A stretch of DNA of 64,000 nucleotides from Smallanthus sonchifolius (lineage: Eukaryota > Streptophyta > Magnoliopsida > Asterales > Asteraceae), in contig CM042025.1 of assembly GCA_023525975.1 (NCBI GenBank), forward strand, positions 1,565,001-1,629,000. The letters are read 5' to 3'. The position numbers and the translations under genes are program-made. Below the pieces are notes generated by a model, which made no database searches, was not told where the DNA came from, and saw only the letters and a program-made list of their open reading frames with translations. Shown piece by piece: positions 9,665-20,046 of the stretch; the stretch's first letter is position 1, and each line of letters opens with the position of its first letter.

Positions 9665-10280
9665 TTATTACTCTTGATTCTTAGTCTTGTCTATTATTTT
9701 CGCTGCTATAGTCTGGTGAAGAAACTGAGGGTTTCGGAACCTCTAGTCTTGCGATGTTTTTTAAATTCTAGTGAAGATTGGTTTGGGCATCGATTTGGGA
9801 CCGGTGCGCATATTGTTACACGCTGCTTGATGTCTGGTATCACTTAGGCACCACTGGTTGGAACACCCTAACTTGCGCGCCACTCGGTTAGTTCGTTCCA
9901 TCTTGTTTATTTTTTTATGTTATTTATATCTGGTTTATGAATTGCATATCTGTGTGTGAGAATTTTTTTATGTGTGAGTTGTTGCAAGTTCTTGTGCTTT
10001 AAATTTTCTCTCTTAAATGAAGAAAAAAAGAAAAAAAACTTCAAATCTTTTGTTTTTCGTTTACCAAGTTAAAATGTTTGTGTGTTCTATGGTCTCTTAG
10101 TTCAATCTGTTTGACAAATCCTACGTGTCTTGAATTTAATTTTTAATCATGGTTGCTAGTAGTAATAATCACAAAGTTATTACTCTTCTAAAAACCTTAT
10201 TCTGTCTTGTATGATTCAATTTTTTAAAGAATGATAAAAGTTGTTTTGACATGTATGTTTTTTCTCTTATGTAAGAGATT
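9665..10280 (+). other. Copia-type element interior, left part
   Basis: T-rich non-coding sequence up to the Gypsy insertion point at CTTTG (10281-10285). No gag motif recognised. Confidence 0.5.
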
Positions 10281-10285
10281 CTTTG

Positions 10286-11766
10286 TGAAACGCCCTAAAA
10301 TCGGGTACGTCTCATAGTTGGCACAAAACATAACAAACATAGTTCTTAAACCAGAAATCAGAATCTATTACATCGAAAGTCTTTAAATTAAAACATTCAT
10401 CAAACAATAAAGTAATTCATTGTCTAAAACAAAAACTATCGGAATAGGAAATGTCAGTCTTCAGAGCGGCGACCCGATGTCCATGCTATCCAGCCCTCAC
10501 GGCTCCTTTACTTTACTTTTGCTTTACCTTTACTACCTGTCATGCATACTAAAAGTCAGCTAACGCTGGTGAGTTCTTTCTTTACTTTAAACTATAAAAC
10601 TTTCTTTTTGGTAGCTTAGTTTTATAAAAATAAAATTTAAGCTTTACTTTCACTTTCTTTGAAAACACTTTAGCTTTACTTTAAAACTTTGCAACGTGAC
10701 AATTATAAAACTGTTACATTATATATTTCGTTAAAACTTTACTTTTGAGGTAACCAGTTAAGGTGTCCTCCTTTACTCTTTGCCACTTTACATTTCAGTC
10801 GTACAAGACAAGTGACTATAACATACTTTAACTTTCACATATGAATCATTGCCCGAGGGCAGGATCCCTTTGCTCGCTTACACCTCAGGGTAAGACTTTT
10901 ACTTTGATGTGCCCACAACTCAGGGTCGGACTTTCTCGCTTACACCGAAGTGAAGACTCCTTTGCCTTCTCACATCTCAGGGTGAGACTTTCTCGCTTAC
11001 ACCGAAGTGAGGACTCCTTTGCCTGCTCACACCGAAGTATGAGACTTCTACTTTGCTTGCCTACAGGACTTTTTACTTTGCAACTACAATGCAACTACTA
11101 TGCACTTATACTATGTCACATAATATAATGCCATTCAAACACATAACACATACACAAATAACACATATTAACACATAAGCATATAATATGGCATCTGTCA
11201 CTGTCACTGTCAAGCTGCACCGAGATCTAGCTTCTTTACCATTCTTTACTTTGCTTTACTTTCATTGAAATTACATTTCAAAGATAGTACTATTCTCTTT
11301 TGCACTTTAACTTTCTTTTTATAAAAGTAACCTTTTATAAAATACTATACTTTGTCTTTTATTTTATAAAAATATAATTCTTATAAAATATTCTTTAACC
11401 TTGAAAACTATCTCTTTAACAGTATGCATGCCAGCCCAAAACCGTTAGGGAAAACGGGCAATAAGAACTCACCTGACTTCTACTGGTTCTATCTCACTTA
11501 GCAAGGAAACTTTGAGCCAGGTGGAATGTTACAAATCTGTCAAGTTCATGAATGAAACAAGGTTATAACCTATAGGTTTCATTCGAAAAACTTTCCGTCC
11601 GAAATCTTATTCGATCGAAATATTTTTTGATCGAAATCGCTTTTCGACCGAAAACTAACCTTTTCATTCGAAAAACTTTCCATCCAAAATCTTATTCGAT
11701 CGAAATATTTTTCGATCGAAATCTATCTTGATCGAAATCTCTTTTCGACCGAAAACTAACCTGTTA
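10286..11766 (-). repeat. LTR remainder of the nested Gypsy
   Basis: Shares with the two related LTRs the plus-strand phrase ACTAAAAGTCAGCT.ACGCTGG (near 10550) and the inverted pair GGTGAGTTCT (10568-10577) / AGAACTCACC (11464-11473). Between them is a stretch with two or three copies of a CTTACACCGAAGTGA..ACTCC motif (10930-11045). At 11579-11760 are two tandem copies of a segment rich in TTCGATCGAA palindromes. Confidence 0.7.
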
Positions 11767-11774
11767 AATATCTT

Positions 11775-13229
11775 TTAATCAATGACTATTTCATTGATAA
11801 ACACTTCTGCCAGCTTCTCCGATGAATAGGTTTCACGGATTGGTAAGAAGTGTGCACTCTTCGTCAGACGATCCACTATAACCCAAATTGTGTCATGGCC
11901 TTTAGCTGTGCGGGACAGCTTTGTAATAAAGTCCATTGTGATATGCTCCCACTTCCATTCGGGTATTTCCAGAGGCTGGATTTTCCCGTATGGTTTTTGA
12001 TGCTCTGCTTTAACTTGTGCGCAAGTCGGACACTCGCTTACGTATCCGGCCACATCATTCTTCAAGTTAGGCCACCAATACTCTTTCTTCAAATCCTGGT
12101 ACATTTTCGTGGTTCCTGGGTGGATGGAATATCGAGACTTATGGGCCTCGTCGATTACTTTGGCCCTAATCTCTCCGTCCTTCGGTACCCACATGCGACC
12201 ACATCTGGTCCTCACTCCAAGAGTGTTTATTTGTAACTTCATCTGTTGACCGACCATTCTTTCTTTCTTTAGGTTCTCTTCCTTTAGTGCTTCTGTCTGT
12301 GCTTTTTCTAGCTCTGCCATAAAATCTAGGGTTATCACCAAATGGTACGCTTTCACCCTAATAGGAGAATGAGTCTCATTACGACTTAGGGCATCAGCGG
12401 CCACATTCGCCTTTCACGGGTGGTATAGGATCTCACAATCATAGTTTTTTAGCAATTCTAACCACCGCCTTTGTCGCATATTCAGGTCTTTCTACTCAAA
12501 GAAATGCTTCAGGCTCTTGTGATCCGAATAAATTATACATTTTATCCCGTAAAGGTAATGCCTTCAAATCTTTAGCACGAAGACAACTGCCGCGAGCTCC
12601 AAATCGTGACTCGGGTAGTTAACTTCGTGAATCTTTAGCTGCCGTGACGCATACGCGATCACCTTTCCCCTCTGCATCAAAACACACCCTAACCTCTGTC
12701 CCGAAGCATCAGAATATACCACAAGGTCCTCGTTACCGTCGGGTAATGCTAACACTAGGGCTTGGGTTAACTTCTTCTTTAACTCTTCAAATGCTTTAGA
12801 CTGGGCCTGACCCCATTCGTACTTTACTTCCTTACATGTCAACCTTGTCAGTGGCGAGGCTATTCTCGAGAAGTCCTGAATGAACCTTCGATAGTAACCT
12901 GCCAATCCCAGAAAACTTCGAATCTCGGTTGGTGTCTTCGGGATTTCCCATTCTTGTACCGCCTCTATCTTAGCCGGGTCAACCATAATGCCGTCTGCGT
13001 TAATAACGTGACCTAAGAATTGGACTTCCTTAAGCCAGAACGCACGTTTGGAGAACTTGGCATACAACTTTTCTTTCTGTAGCGTCTCTAGTACTTCTCG
13101 AATATGACAAGCATGGTTACCTTCACTATTCGAATAAACAAGTATGTCATCTATGAATACTATCACTGACATGTCCAACATCGGTCTACACACTTGGTTC
13201 ATCATACTCATGAATGCTGCTCGTTCCAT
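11775..13229 (-). pseudogene. Gypsy pol fragment: RT end, RNase H, integrase start
   Basis: 13229-12564 encodes the RT palm with VFIDDILVYS (the F-I-D-D form of the catalytic YxDD box), FLGLAGYYRRFI, then RNase H with VYSDASGQRLGCVLMQ. 12404-11775 encodes the integrase zinc finger (H-H-C-C within HKSRYSIHPG..CPTCAQVKAEHQK) and the first catalytic Asp (MDFITKL). The frame is closed by several stops between them. One is a TAG at 12494-12492, in HFFE*KDLNMRQ, where relatives normally have Gln. Integrase is cut before the second catalytic Asp. Gag, protease and the RT N-terminus are absent. No activity is possible from this fragment. Confidence 0.85.
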
Positions 13230-13275
13230 AAGCGCCGTTTATTCTTTATCGTAAATTTCGGGATGTTACACTTTG

Positions 13276-14080
13276 GCAGCCTATTCTTTCTCTTGTTTAA
13301 GAGATTCTATGATTTTTATTTTGTTTAATATATGGTTTCATTGTGTCTTTCTTATCTGATATATCTTATGCTATTCTTATTATTATCAGACTTGTTTCTT
13401 GAATCTTGTGATTCGGTATCTTTTGTGAAGTTATAAAAGTTTTTGCATGAATCAAATTATTCTTTATGTTCTTTGCGAGTTTCTTCTTATATTATTCTCT
13501 CTGATATTATTCTCGTAAAGTTGTAAAAGTTTTTGATCATGTCAAATTAGTCTTTAAGTTCTTCACAGGTCTTGTCTTTTAGTCTTGTCTTTCAGTCATG
13601 GTTCTGAATTCTTAAAATGTGTGTGCATTTTATTTTCATAACAGATATATTTCTGATAGTCTTATAAGAATCTCGTGATTCGTCTTTTCTAAAAGTGGTG
13701 TGACTTTTATCTTATAAAATCTTCTAAACAACGCGTGTGAATCTATATGGTTAATATATGTATTGAAAGAACTGTATGCTCCTATCTGTCTTACTAATAT
13801 GTTTATCATGTTTGTTTTTTGAATTGTGGGGTATATTCAATATTCAAACATCCTTATATTGTGATCTAATATGTTTCTTTCTTATTGATGGACTTCATGG
13901 ATTCTGTTTATTGGCCTGTTTTTAGTTGGGTTGAGAGTTTAATTGTTGCTGTTACATGGGTTCAAATCTTTCCAAATATCGTGCATTCTCTTTTTAGATT
14001 CACTAAAAGGTTTGTTATCTTCCCTCATGATTCCTCAACTGATAAATTATCTATGATTGACATGTTCGGATTATCAAATT
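13276..14080 (+). other. Copia-type element interior, right part
   Basis: Continuation of the T-rich non-coding interior after the Gypsy. An open frame of 65 codons at 13885-14082 shows no known domain. Confidence 0.45.
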
Positions 14081-14093
14081 GAGGGGGGGTGGG
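14081..14093 (+). promoter_or_regulatory. Polypurine tract of the Copia-type element
   Basis: GAGGGGGGGTGGG lies directly before the LTR start TGTTAAAAG. Confidence 0.7.
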
Positions 14094-14628
14094 TGTTAAA
14101 AGTTTAAAATTCTTTTTCCTTTTATCAATTTGCTAATCCATTTTATTACAATTACTAATTCTTTTATCTATTTTCTTTTGCATATGATGGGCTCTATTCT
14201 CAGTTTTAAGTGGGCTCCGATATTTGGTTTTCTAATTAGCTTAAATGGGCCATTGGCCCATGTCCATTGTGTTGCTGCTCCTGTGTCCAAAGGCCTAATA
14301 TCACCTCCATTTTGTGTTCAGCGCTCCACTCATAGCAGACATGAAAAAAGATGGCTTCTTGCCCTAGCCGCTGGTTGTATGCTGCCTCCTTCAAACAGGA
14401 CTCCGTTGATTGCTCCAATGATTGCAGCTGTGTGATTTCTTTCCCTTTTTTGTCTTGGCTCCATCCGCTATTAAAGAGGGCTGCTCCATATGGTGTTCTT
14501 ACAAAGAACAATATTGAGAGAATCATCACTGTTGCTATTGTTTATTTTTGATTCTGTTTCTTCGTCTTACCTTTTGTAATTTGGTTTGATTTCGAGTAAT
14601 AAAATCGTTTGTTTACCATTTTTTGACA
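14094..14628 (+). repeat. 3' LTR of the Copia-type element (535 bp)
   Basis: Starts TGTTAAAAG after the purine tract and ends TTTTTTGACA. The last 485 bp match the 5' LTR closely. This is the complete version of the LTR. Confidence 0.75.
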
Positions 14629-15000
14629 CCTTTAAAACACACTTAGTGTCTCTACTATATTTTCTCAATTCTCCACTCTAATTTAAATTTTTTGTACAAA
14701 TTCCTGTGTCAATACGCTTGATTTTGTTGTAACAAAAGAAAAAAATTAGCCAATTTTTGTAGCTTTCTAGCGGATTTGTTATAATCCGCGAATTTGAAGC
14801 CTGTTTTGGTAACGATCCCCTCACCTGCGATGTGAGATGAATCCAATGAAGGAGAAGCATGGAAGATATGCAAATCACTATTCATCATAGCGGTTGGTCT
14901 ATGGTTGTGACACGAGAGTGACCATATAGGGGGAGGGTCCGTTTCTAGGGTTTTAGTGGAGCCCTTTTTTAAGGCGAATTTCATAAACAACTATAAAAGA
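14629..15000. other. Intergenic stretch with weak similarity to 20960-21110
   Basis: AAACACACTTA..CTCTCTACT.. and GCTTGATTTTGTTGTA are echoed at 20975-21090, suggesting an old duplicated unit. I see no gene. Minus-strand frames here have no domain. Confidence 0.4.
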
Positions 15001-15180
15001 TATGTTTTTTAGGCGATTTACATAAACCACCCCAAAAGATATGATTTTTTAGGTGGTTTCTTGAAACCGCTCCAAAAGGTATGTTTTGAGGCGGTTTGTT
15101 TTATATGAAACGGTTTTTTTGAATTATTTTTTTTGTCCATTTTTAGGCGGTTTTCACCTGGACTGCTCCTAAAAACAAAA
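15001..15180. repeat. Short repeats around GGCGGTTT / AAACCGC
   Basis: Three to four units of about 40 bp (TTTTTTAGGCGRTTT..AACC.CCCAAAAGATATG). GGCGGTTT and its complement alternate. Subterminal repeats of this type are common in CACTA or Mutator-like elements. No terminus identified. Confidence 0.45.
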
Positions 15181-16060
15181 GTTGACAGCCTCAAAAACAT
15201 GGTTTCTGTACAAGTGTCACATGTTAGCGTCAAACCATATTTTTGCTCTCTAATCCTTTTTTCTGCATCATTTTGTTTGTTAATCTCAATATTCATCTCT
15301 AAAAATGTATGTTAACACCGATTTAGAAAGCCCTTTATCCTTCTATTGAAGTCTGAGACTCAAAGTTCGTTGCAGTCGTCATATTAAGCGTACCATTAAG
15401 GGAGATTCTTTTGAGAAATAATACGAAAATCTTCATTTTTTTTTAAGGCGGAATTATATTAACAAAACGAAGAACAAACTAGCAGAAGCTCCCTTTCATA
15501 TCTGACCATGTGAATAAACGATTTTTTGGTCAACATGTCTTCCAAACACCAAAGTCATTGTTTAGGATTTAAATGTTTTTTTAATCAACGTTGATTTTGA
15601 TTAGAAGGTTAGTCAATAATGTTTATTTTGTAATTTTTTTCCCATTCCTAGGGAAAGGACTAGTCTAAACTATATACCAATCGTACAAATAATTTGCAGC
15701 ATGATTGTAGCACTTGTCTCGTCTGTATCCACTGTTTATTGCCTGCAACTTGCAACTTGCAATATTGGGGATAATAAATCAAAAAAGGAAACCCAAAGGT
15801 TTGCATCATATATTTGACCACCTTCCAAGTGATGATAGGTAATCACTAATTATATTACAAATATTTGTTTATTGTTGTTAAACACATGTGAAGAAAACAA
15901 TGATTGACTTTCAACCTTTTGAATAATGTTTAAGCTTTAGGGTTTTTAACTTCCCTAACCGCATATTGGAGATAGCAAATTTCTCAAAACAAAACCGAAC
16001 CGCATTGCATGGTAAAAATCGTTTTCGGTTAACCTTGTGGTTTATTTAGACAAGCCGACA
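15181..16060. repeat. Duplicated intergenic block, copy 1
   Basis: Aligns with 19330-19376 plus 20047-20700 and 21280-21380, and in part with 27600-28130. Shared phrases include GTCACATGTTAGCGTC, AAGTGATGATAGGTA and AACACATGTGA.GAAAA. It supplies an empty site for the CACTA piece (AAG at 15212-15214). No gene. Confidence 0.7.
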
Positions 16061-16389
16061 TGTGCTTTAGTTAAAAAAGAAAAAAGAAAAAAACTCCATC
16101 CTTGGATAAGGATTCCCCAAGGACGTTCATGTGGCACTCCATTATTATATTATAATTTAAAAAAAAAGTTAAAATTACTATATATAATAATACTTGTAAC
16201 CAAAATATTTATACATTCACATGAACTAATTAATGTATGACCAATTGTTACTGGTGATGAACCCCTTCACATCAGAATTAGTATCAAGCTCTTCTCAAAC
16301 AACACATTGAAGGTAAGTCAAAACAAGAAATACAAGATGGTATTAGTGGAAGAACGATAAATTAACTTAAAAAGAAACTACAAGCATAT

Positions 16390-16790
16390 GTAGACTTAAT
16401 TGACCAACCAGAAAGATAGAATAAATTGGTAGAAGACACAAGACACTTATGAAGCAATTATGAAGAAGATTGAAGAGTTAAGCACCTAGTATAAAGCGAC
16501 CCAGATAAGCATAGGCATTCCAAGATATTTTAGGTTGGGATGATGTTATGGTTCACCTACGCATGGATTAGTTTCTCGCGGGCACTTATAGCAAACTAAG
16601 CAAGAGGAAGTACGGCCATTACAAGATAATTTGAAACATCACACATAACGCATATGTTGTTGATCTTCCAACACCATGTCCATTCTATTTCCAAGACGTT
16701 CAAAGTGGCAGATACACTGCTTACCTTGATAATTCGAGGTTAAGCTATTCTCAAATGAGGGGAATGATGTGGAACTGAGGCTAGAGTTAG
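16390..16790 (+). pseudogene. Decayed Gypsy integrase C-terminus
   Basis: Across shifting frames I read MKKIEELS, VMVHLRMD, FLAGTYSKLSKRKYG, then NITHNAYVVDLPTP and a YLDNSRL tail. This is the order of the integrase C-terminal region of many plant Gypsy elements (VGDxVWVxLR.. / NAYxxDLPxxxxISxxFNVxDL). Stops and frameshifts interrupt it. No LTR is attached. Confidence 0.55.
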
Positions 16791-17574
16791 CTAGCAAGTT
16801 CGTATACGGGCTAATTTAGACAATGGCAAACGGATTAGAAATGAGCCAACTTAAAACCGGAATAACTTTTGATACTTCTAGAATTATGGAGACTGTACAT
16901 ATTGATGGAAAATGCCGAAAATTGTGACAAACAATCATAACCCTTTTACCCAATCCTCGAGCCTGAATTCCTGCATCTCAACCCCAATTTTGTTGCGGAA
17001 AAATTCCCTCAGTTTTGTTGATTATATTTTAATTGTTAAAACACATGAATCATTGATTTCATTAATTAACACATTTATCTAGCTAGTATGTCAATTTTGA
17101 TTTTCCATGATGGGATATTGTCTAAATTAGAATTTCCTAGGGCTTGATGTAGTTCTGTTGATTAAAAAATATATCAACGCTATCTCAAATATCATATTCT
17201 TTCTTTCTGGTGTGCTTCCGCTACATGCCAATGGTGAAATCATGTAAGAATCATATGGTTTAAAGGTTCCTTTCGACAAAGTTAAGGGTAAAAGAATGTG
17301 AACAACAACAGGGATGATGTTTTCCGGCGAGTCACAGTTTCAGTCAAGGGTTTAGTGAAATAACGAGTAATTGAACAAAGTTTAAAAATAAAAACTAAAG
17401 TAACTCATGTCTATTTTCACATCTTAAACGAAGATTACAGTAACTCATGCCTAAAAGATGAACTCAAATTCAAGTTAAGAAAACTTAATTATTAATATAT
17501 TTCTTAAACAAAGATTACATTTCCCTGCCATTTATACGTTGAGAATATTACATAATGTCGTTAAAAGTAACTAG
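16791..17574. other. 3' flank of WRKY copy B
   Basis: The last 200 bp resemble 33000-33185 downstream of copy C (ACGAAGATTACA..., TATACGTTGA.AATATTACATAAT, AACTAGCTACG), so the duplicated unit includes the 3'UTR. Further away nothing is recognised. Confidence 0.5.
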
Positions 17575-18908
17575 CTACGGGTACCAACTAAAGAGGAAAT
17601 CATCATAGTCATGGTTTTTGGTCATATCATTGATCTCATAGTTATGTGTACTACATGTAGATGAAAATACCCCCGGCGATACAATGTCCTCATGATCTAA
17701 TCTATATGACATCATAGACATAGGTTCTTGTGGAACTTGTGATGGTCCTATGATCGGATCCCATGGAGTATGATGATTAGATGAAGAAACTTCTTCGTGT
17801 TTCAGATGACCTAAAGAAGAAAAACCCTCTTTAGGTGTATGTTTAATTAAGGGGAAACAAGTGTCAACTTTATCGTTCTCAAAATGTGTACTAGTTTTAA
17901 AACTAATGAGGATTGAACTATCCCCAGGATTTGGAGATTCCATAATCATTTGAGGAGCTCTTTGTAAATTATTGCAAGAATGGCGTCCACAGTATGTTAT
18001 CTTATACTTTGATGGCTCGTCATCGATCTTTTGTATTTGCTTGGTTGCTTGGCACCCTTGTTCAAACTTGTAAGTGCACCTATAATAGTTCCTGCATATT
18101 ATAACAAAATATGTTTATTATATGTAATAGTAAAACTTTATGAAATATAACCAATTTGAATCTTTGTGGCATTTTAGTTAGGAAAAAAACATAATTGATA
18201 CAATAGTGTTTGCTAAAATACTAAAGTCGAACCCATAAATATTACCTCTGGTGTTTCGAGTTGAGAATCACTTTTTGACCGTACTTTCTCCAAGCATATC
18301 CATCATCAAACAAAGCAGAAGTCACTTTTACAATCGTCGAAGCGTCTTTTCTACATATGCCCAAACAAAGTAATTATTAGCAACTTGATATATACACACA
18401 TGATCTCTTATCACACATATCATATGCATGGTTGATGATTGTTGAGTTTGATGAAGATAAGATATGAGAACACAATCTCATATGTAACTCAACTTATATC
18501 CAATATTTTCAACCTCACATCATATACACATATTTTAAGGATAATATTATGGATTTATGCTAGTTAAAATACGGTGTAATATAAAACATACCGTCTTTTG
18601 TAACATCCCTTTTTTGTTTTTTCGTTTTTCGTAACCTCGATGCTTTCACCAAAATCTTCTGGCCAGCTGCTTGAGGATCTCACATCACTAGTTGGATTAT
18701 GAAGAATTTCATTGAGGTTAGAAGAGCGCAAGATGGAACGCGTGTTATCAAACATCCTCAAGATCTGTACCACCACACCGTTTTCTAACTTGAGATCAGA
18801 TTCAATCTTTTCCGGCCGACCTAGCATCGCATGAAGCTTATTGGTTACTATTTGACCATTTGTAAGCTCTTGAATAGCTTTGATCCTATTGCTTGAGGAA
18901 GACTCCAT
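17575..18908 (-). CDS. WRKY group III transcription factor, copy B (complete)
   Basis: Three exons: 18908-18592, 18350-18246, 18091-17575. Splice sites are GT..AG throughout and the phases agree, giving 939 bp and 312 residues. Exon 1 starts MESSSSNRIKAIQ and ends KKGCYKR. Exon 2 carries DDGYAWRKYGQKVILNSK. Exon 3 completes the zinc finger C-X7-C-X23-H-X-C, the group III form, followed by a Ser/acidic C-terminal region ending FLFSWYP. The second intron falls within the Arg codon after KHQ, the usual group III position. Such proteins bind W-box DNA in the nucleus; the GCYKR motif before the domain recalls WRKY70/54. All key residues are present, so it looks functional. Relative to copy A it lacks about seven codons near the N-terminus. 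Confidence 0.92.
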
Positions 18909-19040
18909 ACTGTAGTTGGTTTTGTGAGATCTAATTGCAAGACAGCACACCTATCAATATTATTAATATAGCAAAAAGTTAACGTATTTTTTATTATTTA
19001 TGTTTTTCTTAAACAAGCTAGTGACAAAGAAATTCTAGAA

Positions 19041-19192
19041 AACTATTGCAGAGTGAGTTCCACGAAGACGCGCTAAGTAATGCAATAGAACTAGGTGAAG
19101 ACTAGTATCTTGTTACACGCGTATGCATGCGAGTGGATAAAAATAAGTGACGTTATACCGAGTTTTTCTATATGACGCAAGCATGAATAAAT
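19041..19192 (-). promoter_or_regulatory. Conserved upstream block of WRKY copy B
   Basis: About 130-280 bp before the ATG. Contains CCACGAAGACGCGCTAA, GTGACGTTA (19147-19155) and ATGACGCAAGCATGA, matching the blocks of copies A and C. The RY-like palindrome is altered here (CAAGCATG), but a separate GCATGCATG occurs upstream in the block, near 19123-19131. Confidence 0.5.
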
Positions 19193-19376
19193 TGCTCAAA
19201 TCTTGATCCCTGGTTTAAGAAGTAAAAACCCTCCATGGTGATTTGGTGACGGGGTAAGTTCTTCACATGAAGATGAACGTCTCCCTGTTGCTTTATCACT
19301 TGTTCTTGAAAAATCTTTTAAAAACCGATCCTAAAAACAAAAGTTGACCGGCTCAAAAAAATGGTTTCTATACAAG

Positions 19377-19571
19377 CTTGTGAAAGCAAAGGAAGAAGAT
19401 AAAGAAAGAATGAACGCAGTCATCGAAGAGTTGCTAAAAGAAAAAGATAAAGATAAAGAAAGGTTGAACGGAATTATTGAGGATTTGGTGAAGGAAAAAG
19501 AAAGCGATAAGGTTGAGAAACAAGTTATACTCGATAGGATGACGAACTTTGAAGCATTTTTAAATCTATAA
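19377..19571 (+). pseudogene. CACTA-encoded coiled-coil protein, C-terminal piece
   Basis: Open frame of about 64 codons from the insertion point to a stop at 19571. It is highly charged with heptad-like repeats (EEDKERMNAVIEELLKEKDK and a second similar unit) and ends MTNFEAFLNL. This resembles the C-terminal tail of plant En/Spm-type transposon proteins. The N-terminal part is missing, so no product is expected. The few codons upstream (19344-19376) belong to the target DNA. Confidence 0.55.
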
Positions 19572-19762
19572 ACACTTTTATTTGAATGTTTGGCTATTTA
19601 TTATGTTTGGATAACTCGGATAAGTGACTTTTTTTTTAAATGTTAATTAGAATGTTTTGAAGTATTCAGAATTTATGAATGGTTAATATTTGAAAATCTA
19701 AAAACTAACAGGAGATTCCAAAAAAATATAAAACTATAAAAACAGGAAAAAAATTGTAATAA

Positions 19763-20046
19763 AAAGTATTGCAGTCGCGACGTGGTCGCAAGCTGTCAGT
19801 CGGAAAAGAGCGGTCGCAAGTTTTGCAAATGCATTTTTGGTCGCATTTTTTGCGACCGCGTTCCCAGTCGTAAAATTTGCGACCGCATTAATCCGGTCGT
19901 AAAAAAACGGTCGCAGGTTAACGCCGGTCGCAAATTTTGATTAGCGACGGAGGTTTTTGCGACCAAATTTTCGGTCGCAATTTAGTCGCAAAATACACAT
20001 TTTGCGACTGGAAATGCGGTCACAATTTGTCAGTTTTCTAGTAGTG
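19763..20046 (+). repeat. CACTA subterminal repeats
   Basis: About a dozen copies of TTTGCGACCG / CGGTCGCAAA in both orientations. Such arrays bind the element's own transposase in the En/Spm family. Confidence 0.75.

Larger units (their letters stand above)
10286..13270 (-). mobile_element. Gypsy deletion derivative, nested, TSD CTTTG
   Basis: Minus-strand element starting TGTAACATCCC at 13270 and ending GGGCGTTTCA at 10286. A 5-bp duplication, CTTTG, is present at 10281-10285 and 13271-13275. After only about 40 bp of LTR start it jumps into the reverse transcriptase region, runs through RNase H into integrase (to about 11775), then jumps into the interior of an LTR that continues to the end. 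Thus a pol segment replaces part of a single LTR. Both outer ends and the target duplication are intact, so the deletions followed or accompanied insertion. LTR relatives: 23481-25557 and 38435-40357. Confidence 0.8.
9169..14628 (+). mobile_element. Copia-type non-coding LTR element, interrupted by a Gypsy insertion
   Basis: Near-identical direct repeats at 9169-9652 and 14144-14628 are LTRs. The 5' one is followed by TGGTATCAGAGC and the 3' one is preceded by a G-rich polypurine tract. Without the nested Gypsy (10286-13270) the interior is only about 1.4 kb and has no gag or pol, so this is a non-autonomous LARD/TRIM-like element. The first 50 bp of the LTR (TGTTAAAAGTTT...) are present only in the 3' copy, so the 5' LTR is truncated or rearranged and no target duplication can be read. 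Confidence 0.75.
19377..20046 (+). mobile_element. CACTA (En/Spm) 3' end
   Basis: The right end on the minus strand reads CACTACTAGAAAACTG (20046 inward), a CACTA terminus, with dense GCGACC/GGTCGC subterminal repeats before it. AAG at 20047-20049 repeats AAG at 19374-19376. The paralogous block at 15181-15230 shows the uninterrupted site. The left end starts directly in transposase-type coding sequence and lacks a CACTA terminus, so the element is 5'-truncated even though flanked by a 3-bp repeat. Confidence 0.75.

Noticed and set aside
10841..11128. Repetitive protein frame with SLHRSEDSFA repeats
   Set aside because: It is a translation of the tandem CTTACACCGAAGTGA motif in an LTR, antisense to the element.
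14709..14990. 93-codon minus-strand frame as a host gene
   Set aside because: No domain, not shared with the similar block at 21 kb.
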